Assembly (NCBI RefSeq): GCF_000719345.1
Contig: NZ_JOFX01000045.1
Location: 1 to 45,601, forward strand
Source of the DNA: Streptomyces sp. NRRL F-2664
GTDB taxonomy: Bacteria > Actinomycetota > Actinomycetes > Streptomycetales > Streptomycetaceae
Direction: 5' to 3'
DNA length: 45,601 nucleotides
Part shown: piece by piece, positions 26,082 to 33,339 of the stretch
Numbering within the stretch: position 1 is the stretch's first letter
Layout: the number at the start of each line of letters is the position of its first letter
Notes under the pieces: model-generated
Databases searched by the model: none
What the model saw: only the letters and a program-made list of their open reading frames with translations
Told to the model about the DNA's origin: nothing
Program-made: the position numbers and the translations under genes

Positions 26082-26698
26082 GGACGCTGGTGGTGGGCGC
26101 CGAGGCGCTGCTGATCGAGGTGGACTCGGCGGACGAGGTGGCGGCGCTCCATGCCGAGCTGTTGCGCCGCCGGGACGCGGGCGCGCTGGGCCCCGTGCGG
26201 GACCTGGTGCCCGCGGCACGGACCGTACTGCTCGACGGCGTACGGGACCCGGCCGGGCTCGGGGCCCGGATCGCCTGCTGGAAAGTGCCTCCCCTGACGC
26301 CCGGGGAGGGCCCGCTGGTCACGGTGGAGGTGCGCTACGACGGTCCGGACCTGGCAAAGGTGGCCCGGCTGTGGGGGGTGGGGCCCGGGGAGGTGCCGGG
26401 CATCGTCGGCGGCACGGTCTTCCGGGTGGCGTTCTGCGGGTTCGCACCGGGCTTCGGGTACCTGACGGGGCTGCCCGAGCGCCTTCGGGTACCACGCCGG
26501 GACACCCCGCGTACGGCTGTGCCCGCCGGCTCGCTGGCGCTGGCGGGCGAGTACGCGGGGGTGTACCCGCGCTCCTCCCCCGGCGGCTGGCAGCTGATCG
26601 GCTCCACCGACGCGGTCCTCTGGGACCCGGCACGGGAACCGGCGGCGCTGTTCGCCCCGGGGGTCCGGGTGCGGTTCGCGGAGGCCGGCCGTGGCTGA
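26078..26698 (+). CDS. pxpB: 5-oxoprolinase subunit B (KipI/AHS1)
   Basis: This 206-aa protein is the AHS1 half of the biotin-independent carboxylase-like part of 5-oxoprolinase, which activates the substrate with ATP. It has GFAPGFGYLTGLPE, VPAGSLALAGEYAGVYP and SPGGWQLIG, the usual signatures. It overlaps pxpA by four bases and pxpC by eight. In other bacteria the same fold is known as KipI, a kinase inhibitor; here the context favours the enzyme. Confidence 0.95.
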   Translation: MRTLVVGAEALLIEVDSADEVAALHAELLRRRDAGALGPVRDLVPAARTVLLDGVRDPAGLGARIACWKVPPLTPGEGPLVTVEVRYDGPDLAKVARLWGVGPGEVPGIVGGTVFRVAFCGFAPGFGYLTGLPERLRVPRRDTPRTAVPAGSLALAGEYAGVYPRSSPGGWQLIGSTDAVLWDPAREPAALFAPGVRVRFAEAGRG

Positions 26699-27557
26699 GC
26701 TGCTGGTGCTGCGGGCGGGCGCACTGACCACGGTCCAGGACCGGGGCCGCCCCGGGCACGCGCACCTGGGGGTCCCCCGCTCGGGGGCGCTGGACACGGC
26801 CGCGTACGCGCTGGCGAACCGGCTGCTCGGCAATCCGCCGGACGCCGCCGTCCTGGAGACGACTCTGGACGGGGTGGCGCTGCGTGCCGCGGGGCCGGTG
26901 GCCGTGGCGGTCACGGGCGCGCCCTGTCCGGTACGGGTCTCCGGCCGCCCGGTGGCCTGGGGAGCAGCAATCCGGCTGCCGGCCGGGGCGGAGCTGGAGG
27001 TGGGCCGGGCGGAGTCGGGACTGCGCAGCTACGTCGCGGTGCGGGGAGGTGTGGCCGTCCCGCCGGTCCTGGGCAGTCGCTCCACGGACCTGCTGTCGGG
27101 CCTCGGGCCGGCGCCCCTGTCGGCCGGGACGACGCTGCCGGTGGGCGCGGCCGGACCGGCTCCGCTGCCCGGGGCGGACGCGTACGGGCTGCCCGGTGCG
27201 CCGTCGGAGCTGCTGCTGCCGCTGCGGCTCGGGCCGCGGGCGGACTGGTTCACCGGAGAGTCCCTCGCCGGACTGTGGTGTTCGGCGCTGCGGGTGTCGC
27301 CGCGGTCCAACCGGATCGGGCTGCGCACGGAGGGCGGGCCCGCGCTGGTGCGTGCCCGGGCCGGGGAGCTGCCGAGCGAGGGCATGGTGCTGGGCGCCGT
27401 CCAAGTGCCTCCGGACGGCCTGCCGGTGGTGTTCCTGGCCGACCATCCGGTGACGGGCGGGTACCCGGTGGTCGGCGTGGTGCCCCCGGGGCGGGCCCTG
27501 GACGCGGCGGCGCAGGCCCGCCCGGGGACGCCGGTCCGGTTCGTACGGGCCCGGTGA
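26691..27557 (+). CDS. pxpC: 5-oxoprolinase subunit C (KipA/AHS2)
   Basis: This 288-aa AHS2 protein is the third 5-oxoprolinase subunit. Typical motifs are TVQDRGRPGHAHLGVPRSGALD near the start, LRSYVAVRGGV, and a C-terminal GPALVRARAGELPSEGMVLGAVQVPPDG and LADHPVTGGYPVVG. The GTG start overlaps pxpB. Its last codons and stop are duplicated just downstream (27541-27577). Confidence 0.94.
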   Translation: MAELLVLRAGALTTVQDRGRPGHAHLGVPRSGALDTAAYALANRLLGNPPDAAVLETTLDGVALRAAGPVAVAVTGAPCPVRVSGRPVAWGAAIRLPAGAELEVGRAESGLRSYVAVRGGVAVPPVLGSRSTDLLSGLGPAPLSAGTTLPVGAAGPAPLPGADAYGLPGAPSELLLPLRLGPRADWFTGESLAGLWCSALRVSPRSNRIGLRTEGGPALVRARAGELPSEGMVLGAVQVPPDGLPVVFLADHPVTGGYPVVGVVPPGRALDAAAQARPGTPVRFVRAR

Positions 27558-27577
27558 CCCTCGTACGGGCCCGGTGA
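27541..27577 (+). repeat. 17-bp direct duplication at the pxpC stop
   Basis: TCGTACGGGCCCGGTGA occurs at 27541-27557 and again at 27561-27577, copying the last five pxpC codons and the TGA. It is likely a recent slippage or recombination scar. Confidence 0.85.
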
Positions 27578-27649
27578 AACGCGTTCGGGGGCTGCGGCCA
27601 AGTACGGGGTGAGGGGGCCGACCGGGTCCCCCGCGCAGGGAGGAACCGG

Positions 27650-28222
27650 GTGCAGAGCCCACGACACGAGACCGGGCCACCGGATCTCACCACGCCCGAG
27701 GGTTTCGGGACGTTCTACGAGGACCACATCGACGCCGTACTCGGCTTCGTCACCCGCCGGGTGGCCGATCCGCACCTGGCGGCGGACCTGACGGCGGACA
27801 TCTTCCTAGCGGCGATGGGATCGGCCGGCACGTACCGGGGCCACAGGGGAGCCCCGGTCGCCTGGCTGTTCGGCATAGCGCGCAACATCCTGTCGGGCCA
27901 TGCCCGTGGCCGGGCCCGCGAGAGCAGCGCCCTGGCCCGGCTGAGCGGTCGTCGCCTCCTCGACGACGAGGACGTCGCGGCGCTGGAGGAGCGGATCGAC
28001 GCCCAGCGGGCCTTCCGCGACCTGGCCGAGCGTCACGCCGCGCTGTCCGAGCCGCTGCGGGCAGCGCTCGACCTGGTCGTGCTCGACCAGCTCACCCCGG
28101 CCGAGGCCGCCCAAGCCCTCGGCGTCACCCGGGCGACGGTCCGCGTCCGCCTGCACCGGGCCCGCCGCGCCCTGCGCGCCCCTGGCTCCGTGACCGAAAG
28201 CCAGTTGGAGGCAGCCCGATGA
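27650..28222 (+). CDS. ECF-type RNA polymerase sigma factor
   Basis: This 190-aa sigma-70 family protein has the two ECF domains. Region 2 is GFGTFYEDHIDAVLGFVTRRVADPHLAADLTADIFLAAM with YRGHRGAPVAWLFGIARNIL; region 4 is LSEPLRAALDLVVLDQLTPAEAAQALGVTRATVRVRLHRARRAL. There is no long C-terminal extension. The GTG start has GGGAGGAA 5 bases ahead. The next gene overlaps its stop (ATGA) and is probably a membrane partner that controls it. The regulon is unknown. Confidence 0.92.
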   Translation: MQSPRHETGPPDLTTPEGFGTFYEDHIDAVLGFVTRRVADPHLAADLTADIFLAAMGSAGTYRGHRGAPVAWLFGIARNILSGHARGRARESSALARLSGRRLLDDEDVAALEERIDAQRAFRDLAERHAALSEPLRAALDLVVLDQLTPAEAAQALGVTRATVRVRLHRARRALRAPGSVTESQLEAAR

Positions 28223-28902
28223 GCACTCGGCCCACCGGCTTCGAGGAGCGGCTGAAGGCCGCGCTCCTGGCCCGTCTCCCGGAAGCCCCGCCCCCGGCGC
28301 CCGCCCGGCCCTTCGCCCGGCGGTACGGCATCCCGCTCGCGGTGGGCGTCGCCACGGCCGCCGTGGTCGCCGTCATGACCATGACGGGCAGCACCCGCGC
28401 CGGCTCGCTGCCCGCCGGCACGCCGAGCCCTCCTGCCGCGGACGCGCCCAGGATCACGAAGGAGCGGGACGGGTCGCTGCGGTTCGATGTGCCCCAGCGG
28501 GCGCAGGTCCCGGCACTGGCCGACCGGCTGAAGGAACTGGGGGTCGACGCCGTCTGGGTCCAGCCGGTGCCGGAACGCGAGTGCATCGGCAAGGCGGCGA
28601 CTGTCCTCGGCGGGGGCCGCGCCCCGCAGCCCGATCCCGCGGCCGGTGTGTCGCGCGGCGATGACGGACGCACCCTCAAGGTCAACCCGAAGGCGGTCCT
28701 CCCAGGACACACCCTCGTGCTCAGTTGGACGCACTACCAGCCGTGGTGGGAAGGGCGGGAGGGGCTCAGCTTCGCCATCGTGCGGAACGAGTACGCCCCG
28801 TACTGCACGGGCGACTACACGGAGGCCGCCCGGGAAGCCCAGCGGTTGGGGCCCCCCACCCGCACACCGCCCCCGCCCCCCGGCGCCACCATGGCGCCCT
28901 GA
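28219..28902 (+). CDS. single-pass membrane protein, probable sigma-factor partner
   Basis: This 227-aa protein begins with a short cytoplasmic Pro/Ala/Arg-rich part (about 36 residues), then one membrane segment (IPLAVGVATAAVVAVMTM), then an exported domain of about 170 residues with KELGVDAVWVQPVP and two or three Cys, ending in a Pro tail. It overlaps the sigma gene by four bases. The HxxxCxxC zinc motif of ZAS anti-sigma factors is absent, so the anti-sigma role is an inference from coupling and topology. Confidence 0.7.
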   Translation: MSTRPTGFEERLKAALLARLPEAPPPAPARPFARRYGIPLAVGVATAAVVAVMTMTGSTRAGSLPAGTPSPPAADAPRITKERDGSLRFDVPQRAQVPALADRLKELGVDAVWVQPVPERECIGKAATVLGGGRAPQPDPAAGVSRGDDGRTLKVNPKAVLPGHTLVLSWTHYQPWWEGREGLSFAIVRNEYAPYCTGDYTEAAREAQRLGPPTRTPPPPPGATMAP

Positions 28903-28936
28903 TCGCGCTCCGCCGCCGCACGGCGTCGCAGCACGC

Positions 28937-28970
28937 GGCCCGGCCCCCCTGTCGTCAGGGGGGCCGGGCC
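28937..28970. terminator. 15-bp stem terminator
   Basis: Arms 28937-28951 and 28956-28970 pair perfectly around TCGT. It lies between the sigma operon and the convergent HEAT-repeat gene. Confidence 0.85.
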
Positions 28971-28999
28971 GGGCAGGTGTCGGGGCGGTGCCGGCGGCG

Positions 29000-30397
29000 C
29001 TACACGGTCGACTCCGGGGCGATGCGGCTGCGGACCGCGGACTGCACGTCCTCCTCCTCGGCCGGATCCGCTGCCAGGCGGCGCAGGCGGGGGGCCACCC
29101 GGGCGTCGGCGGTCTCGGCGTGGCGGGCGGCCACCTCGCGGGTGGTCTCCTCGCAGTCCCAGAGGCATTCGACGGCGAAGCCGGCGGCGAAGGTGGGGTC
29201 GGTGCTGGCGAGGGCCCGCGCGGCCCGGCCGCGCAGGTGCGACGAGGACGTCTCGCGGTAGATGTGGCGCAGTACGGGCGCCGCGCAGCCGATGGCGAGC
29301 CGGCCCGCTCCGTCGACCAGGGCGAACAGCCGTGGTGTGTCGGGGCCCGCGCCGCGGACGGTGGAGCGCAGCGCGCTCAGCACCAGGGGTGCGTCCTCGG
29401 CGCCGCCGCGGGCGGCGAGGGTGGCCGCGGCGGCCTCGCCCAGGGCGTCGGGGCGGTGGACCCAGCGCCGGGCCCGTTCCACGGCCTCGGGTCCGCACAT
29501 GCGCTCGTACGCGGCAACGGCGGGCTCGTCGGCGGCGGCTTCGATGAGGTCCAGCACGGCCGGGTTGTCCGGTTCGGCGAGGACCAGGTGGTGCAGGGCG
29601 GTCGCCCGGGCCGCCTCGCCGTCGGCGCCGGCGGCCGCCGCCAGGATGGCCGGGCGGTCCTCGGGCTGGGCCACGGCGGCGAGGCAGCGCGCGGCGGGCA
29701 CGTGCAGGGGGGTGCCGCGGCTCAGGCCGTCGGCGGCCCAGTCGAAGACGGCCCGGACGCCCCAGCCGGGTCGGGGGCCGCTCGGCGTCAGCTGGCGCTG
29801 CCAGCGGTCGAAGGAGCCCTGCCGTCGGGCCGCGCCCAAGCGCTCCCCGTACAGCGGCGACTCCTCCCACAGGCACCACGGCCGGGGCTCGTAGGCGTCG
29901 CGGACGGCGGCGGCCAGCAGCGCCTCGCCCTCCGCCGTGGCGGGGAAGCGGGCGAGGACGGGTCCGGCCAGTGACCGCAGTCCCTCGTCGTCGTCGCGCA
30001 GGGCGAGCTCGTCGAGGGCCCACGCCCAGTTCGCCCCGGAGGCGGCGTAGCGGCGCAGCAGCATGAGGGCGTCGTCGCGGCCGTACGAGGCCAGGTGGCC
30101 CAGGACGGACAGGGCGAGGCCCGTGCGGTGGTCCGTGTCGTCGACGAGGTCGTCGGCGCTGAAGAGGTGGCTCTCGATCTCGCCGAGGGGGCCGTCGAGG
30201 TCGAGGTAGAGCCGGGCGTAGTACAGCGAGCGGTTCTCGACCTGCCAGTCCTGGCGCGGATCGCGGAGCACGCACTGGTTGAGGGCCGCGAGGGCCTCCG
30301 CCCTGGGCGCCGCGAGTGCGTGCAGCGTGCCGTCGCCACGGCCCCGCTGGAGGAGGCCGAGCAGGGTACCGCTCGGCGCTATGACTGGTTCGAACAT
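29000..30397 (-). CDS. HEAT-repeat-like helical protein
   Basis: This 465-aa soluble protein is built almost wholly of paired amphipathic helices of the HEAT/PBS-lyase kind, for example LALSVLGHLASYGRDDALMLLRRYA and ARALASTDPTFAAGFAVECLWDCEETTREVAARHAETADARVAPRLRRLA. No catalytic motif is seen, so a scaffold or binding role is likely but unproven. The ATG has GAGG about 7 bases ahead. A candidate 59-codon gene ends 46 bases upstream on the same strand, and an ankyrin gene lies before that, so the three could be one transcript. Confidence 0.7.
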   Translation of the reverse strand: MFEPVIAPSGTLLGLLQRGRGDGTLHALAAPRAEALAALNQCVLRDPRQDWQVENRSLYYARLYLDLDGPLGEIESHLFSADDLVDDTDHRTGLALSVLGHLASYGRDDALMLLRRYAASGANWAWALDELALRDDDEGLRSLAGPVLARFPATAEGEALLAAAVRDAYEPRPWCLWEESPLYGERLGAARRQGSFDRWQRQLTPSGPRPGWGVRAVFDWAADGLSRGTPLHVPAARCLAAVAQPEDRPAILAAAAGADGEAARATALHHLVLAEPDNPAVLDLIEAAADEPAVAAYERMCGPEAVERARRWVHRPDALGEAAAATLAARGGAEDAPLVLSALRSTVRGAGPDTPRLFALVDGAGRLAIGCAAPVLRHIYRETSSSHLRGRAARALASTDPTFAAGFAVECLWDCEETTREVAARHAETADARVAPRLRRLAADPAEEEDVQSAVRSRIAPESTV

Positions 30398-30443
30398 GGG
30401 AGTGGCCTCAAATCAAGCTGGGGACGCAACCGGGAATCGGGAT

Positions 30444-30623
30444 TCACAGGGCCGCGTAACAGCATGTGAGGACGTCCGCCGTCTTGTTCCGCTCGATGTA
30501 GACCATTGCCTTCTCACTCTCGTCGGTGGTTCGTGACCAGGGGTGGCCGGACCGGGCCGGGACACCCTTCGTGTCCTGGCCCTCTGCCCGTCCCCCGTGC
30601 TCGCGAATCGAATCCGACGCCAT
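30444..30623 (-). CDS. candidate 59-aa small gene with C-terminal TCCYAAL
   Basis: This frame is short. It runs from ATG 30623 to TGA 30444 and about 80% of its codons end in G or C, rising to 90% in the last 20. The product starts MASDSIREHG and ends with MVYIERNKTADVLTCCYAAL, with two adjacent Cys near the end. An internal ATG (codon 40), with AGAAGG two bases before it, could be the real start of a 20-residue peptide. No family is recognised. It precedes the HEAT gene and follows the ankyrin gene. It could be a small protein, a peptide precursor or a leader peptide; no modifying enzyme is adjacent. Confidence 0.4.
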   Translation of the reverse strand: MASDSIREHGGRAEGQDTKGVPARSGHPWSRTTDESEKAMVYIERNKTADVLTCCYAAL

Positions 30624-30666
30624 GATGACCCAGCCGGTTTGTGCACCGCGACCACATTTACGGCTG

Positions 30667-30683
30667 CTGTGATCAACCTGTGA
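30667..30683. promoter_or_regulatory. 11-bp-spaced direct repeat (CTGTGA/TCACAG)
   Basis: CTGTGA occurs at 30667-30672 and 30678-30683; read on the minus strand these are TCACAG units one helical turn apart, as in response-regulator sites such as PHO boxes (GTTCACC units, 11-bp steps). It lies 45-60 bases before the small-gene ATG on the minus strand. The match to PHO boxes is weak. Confidence 0.3.
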
Positions 30684-30718
30684 GGTCCGTACCGGCCCTG
30701 GCCCGGCAAAAAAGCGGA

Positions 30719-31135
30719 TTACTCGGCTCCGAAGAGTTCCAGCAGGTCGGCCTTGGCGAACATGCGCGCCGTGTCCACCGCGGAGGGCGTTCCGGCGTGC
30801 GGGTCGGCCCCTCCGGCGAGCAGCGCGCGGATCACCGCCTCCTCGCCCTTGAAGACCGCGCCGGCGAGCGGGGTCTGGCCGCGGTCGTTGGCCCGGTCGG
30901 CCTCTGCCCCGCGGGCCAGCAGGGCCGCGACAGTGTCGGCGTGGCCGTGGTAGGCCGCGAGCATGACGAGGGTGTCGCCGCGGTCGTTGGTGAGGTTCGC
31001 CGGGACCCCGGCGTCGAGGTACGCGGCGAGCTGTGCACTCTCACCCTGACGGGCCATGTCGAAGATCTTGGTCGCCAGCTCGATGACGTCCTCGTCGGGG
31101 CCTTCCGGGGAGGTGCCTCCGGTGTGCTCGCTCAT
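30719..31135 (-). CDS. ankyrin-repeat protein
   Basis: This 138-aa protein has about three ankyrin repeats after an acidic N-terminus. VPANLTNDRGDTLVMLAAYHGHADTVAALLARGAEADRANDRGQTPLAGAVFKGEEAVIRALLAGGADPH shows the DxxGxTxLxxA and VxxLLxxGAD patterns. It is cytoplasmic and probably binds another protein. The gene is on the minus strand, divergent from smeA. Its promoter shares the gap at 31136-31438. Confidence 0.88.
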   Translation of the reverse strand: MSEHTGGTSPEGPDEDVIELATKIFDMARQGESAQLAAYLDAGVPANLTNDRGDTLVMLAAYHGHADTVAALLARGAEADRANDRGQTPLAGAVFKGEEAVIRALLAGGADPHAGTPSAVDTARMFAKADLLELFGAE

Positions 31136-31438
31136 CGCGCGTACCGCCTTTCACTCGCTGCTGGCATGAAGCTTCCCCAGGCCGTGCGGGGCAGGGGTGC
31201 GCACGGCGCTGCGTCCGTACGGGTGAAGCGCCAGGGTAGCGCCCTGGCCTGGGCATGTCGGGGTCGGGCCGAGCAGCGGGAGGGCTGTGACCCCGATACG
31301 GCGGGCGCGCCAGCCGGACTGAGCCGGTCAAGTGAAAACCCACCGGATTCACCCGTATGCACCTTTTTTCGCATTGATACTTCCTGTGAGCCTGGAACAA
31401 CTGATGGTGACTGTCCCCACCAACCAGGAGAGCCCCTC
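31136..31438. promoter_or_regulatory. divergent region containing the smeA promoter
   Basis: The part from about 31321 to 31390 is visibly A/T-richer than the flanks (it includes a TTTTTT tract and TTGATACTT), which suits a promoter for smeA. Known smeA control is developmental (WhiA-dependent in S. coelicolor). I did not find a convincing WhiG or WhiA site by eye. No other gene is seen. Confidence 0.45.
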
Positions 31439-31633
31439 ATGGTCCTGTCCATCTCAGGCGTGGTCCTGCTCGGCATCATCTGCTTCCTGTTCTTCAAGAA
31501 GGACGGGATGAAGCTGACGCACGCGTTCGTCTGCTCGCTCTTCGGCTTCTTCCTCGCCGGCTCCGCCATCGCCCCGAGCATCACGGCGAGCACGGCGAGT
31601 CTGGCGAGCCTGCTCGGCGGGATCAAGCTCTAG
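31439..31633 (+). CDS. smeA: small membrane protein SmeA
   Basis: This 64-aa protein has two hydrophobic segments (about residues 4-20 and 28-52) joined by a KKDGMK loop. Its size and the FtsK/SpoIIIE-like gene 65 bases downstream match SmeA of Streptomyces, which directs SffA to sporulation septa. AGGAG lies 8 bases ahead of the ATG. An open frame stretching upstream has no coding support. It probably forms an operon with sffA. Confidence 0.85.
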   Translation: MVLSISGVVLLGIICFLFFKKDGMKLTHAFVCSLFGFFLAGSAIAPSITASTASLASLLGGIKL

Positions 31634-31698
31634 CCGCCGCCGAGCAGGAACACCAGCCCCACCCGGAAGACCGATCACCACAACTCCAGGAGACGCCC

Positions 31699-33288
31699 GT
31701 GGCCCGGCGCCCACTCCCCCGCATTCTCAGCAGCGGCACCGCGTCGCTGGCCCGGGGCCGCGACTTCGCTCGCACGGCCGCCGACAGTGCCACGGACGTC
31801 CTCCATCCGCTCCTCGTCATCGGACGGGGCCTGCGCATCCTGGCCGCGGCCGGGCGGCGCAGGTGGTCCGAAACGCCTGCGGACAAGCGCGGACCCGCCC
31901 TGTTCCTGGGCGCCGCCCTGGTCCTCGTGGTCGCGCTCGTCCCCTACGGACCGCTCCTCGCCATGATCACCCTGATGGCGGCGGCGGCCTGGCGGGGACG
32001 CGACCGCACCCCGGCGAGGACCGGACCCAGCGACGCCGAGGCCGAACGGCTCGGCGCCCTCTACGAGGCCCTCGTGCCGTACTTCTCCATCCCGGAGGAC
32101 CCCACCCCCCTCTTCGCCCACGGCGGCGAGTGGGACAAGGCCTTCAGCGGCTACGAGTTCGACGACGCGGGCCGGATCACCCGGCTCCACATCCGCTACC
32201 CGGCCTACTTCACCGACGGCGAGGCCGCCTCACGGGCCCGGATCGAGGCACTGCTGCACGCCAAGTCCGGGCGGGGCCGGGAGTACCTCTTCGACTGGGA
32301 CGAGGAGGGCAACCAGCTCGACCTCAGCGTGCTGGCGGCGCTGCCGACGGGCATCGCCGCCCAGCCGTTCGTCACCTCGCCCGGGGAGAGCGTGCTCGGC
32401 TTCACCGACGCCCGGACCGTGCAGCGCACCCTGCCCGTACTGGACGGCGAGCAGCCCCGCGACGTCCCGCCCGTGATCTGGCGCACCGGCCCCCGCTCCA
32501 CCGAACCCCACCTGCTCGCCGTCGGCCAGCCCGGCAGCGGGACCTCCACCCTGCTCCGCTCCCTCGCCCTGCAGGCCCTGCGGCACGGCGCCGACGTCCT
32601 GGTCGTCGACGGCGGCGGCAGCGGCGAGTACGCCTGCCTGACCGGCCGCGCCGGCGTCCTCGCCGTGGAGTGCGGGCCGGTCGGCGCGGTGGCCACCCTG
32701 GAGTGGGCCGCGCAGGAGACCGAACGGCGGCTCATCGCCACGCACCGGGCCCGCGAGGCCGGCCGGCCGGCGCCGGAGGACACCCGGCGCCCGCTGTGGA
32801 TCCTGCTGGACCAGCCCAGCGTGCTCGCGCACCTCGCGGTCGCGGAGGGCGGTCCCGACCCCATGGGCCACCTCCAGGTGCCGCTGCGCCACGGGCGGCC
32901 CGCGCACATCACGGTGGTCGTGGCCGAACCGTTCGACCACCTGGAGATGCTCCACGACGCGGTGTGGCAGCACACCCGGGCGCGCATCGTGCTCGGGCCC
33001 GCCGCGATCCAGCAGATCACCGACGTCCTGGGGCTGCCGCCGCACACCACGCCCCCGTCGCAGGTGCCGCCGGGGCGGGGGTACGCGCGGCTCGGCACGG
33101 GGCCGGTCCACCGGCTCCAGGTGCCGGCCACGCCGGATCCCTACGACGAGGCCGCGCATCCGGCGTACCGGCAGGCCGTGCTGGAGCTCCTGCCGGAGCG
33201 GCAGCCCGGTCCTGCGGGGGCGGAGGGTCCGGCGGAGGCGGCGGAGCCTGCGTTGGTGAAGGCGCTCGACGCGCCGGAGCCGTCGTAG
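31699..33288 (+). CDS. sffA: FtsK/SpoIIIE-like protein SffA
   Basis: This 529-aa protein has a hydrophobic segment near residues 68-95, then a cytoplasmic FtsK-like ATPase domain. The P-loop reads GQPGSGTST: Thr282 stands where the Walker A Lys should be. Walker B-like strands are LVVDGGG and LWILLDQPS, the latter lacking the usual Glu. In S. coelicolor SffA is carried to septa by SmeA and affects spore chromosome partition. If the changed P-loop is general in the family, it may bind DNA or structure septa without being an active motor. The GTG start has AGGAG ahead. A terminator follows. Confidence 0.88.
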   Translation: MARRPLPRILSSGTASLARGRDFARTAADSATDVLHPLLVIGRGLRILAAAGRRRWSETPADKRGPALFLGAALVLVVALVPYGPLLAMITLMAAAAWRGRDRTPARTGPSDAEAERLGALYEALVPYFSIPEDPTPLFAHGGEWDKAFSGYEFDDAGRITRLHIRYPAYFTDGEAASRARIEALLHAKSGRGREYLFDWDEEGNQLDLSVLAALPTGIAAQPFVTSPGESVLGFTDARTVQRTLPVLDGEQPRDVPPVIWRTGPRSTEPHLLAVGQPGSGTSTLLRSLALQALRHGADVLVVDGGGSGEYACLTGRAGVLAVECGPVGAVATLEWAAQETERRLIATHRAREAGRPAPEDTRRPLWILLDQPSVLAHLAVAEGGPDPMGHLQVPLRHGRPAHITVVVAEPFDHLEMLHDAVWQHTRARIVLGPAAIQQITDVLGLPPHTTPPSQVPPGRGYARLGTGPVHRLQVPATPDPYDEAAHPAYRQAVLELLPERQPGPAGAEGPAEAAEPALVKALDAPEPS

Positions 33289-33332
33289 CACCACAACCCC
33301 CGTGGTGCGGGGCCCGTGCCGGGGCGGGTTGT
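33288..33332. terminator. terminator between sffA and the convergent MocR-type gene
   Basis: GCACCAC (33288-33294) pairs with GTGGTGC (33302-33308). An alternative longer fold pairs ACAACCC (33293-33299) with GGGTTGT (33326-33332). Confidence 0.65.
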
Positions 33333-33339
33333 CCTTCTT

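Noticed and set aside
30641..31438. Long plus-strand frame leading into smeA
   Set aside because: It lies antisense to the ankyrin gene and has no coding bias or Shine-Dalgarno sequence. SmeA at 64 aa with its own AGGAG is the known size.
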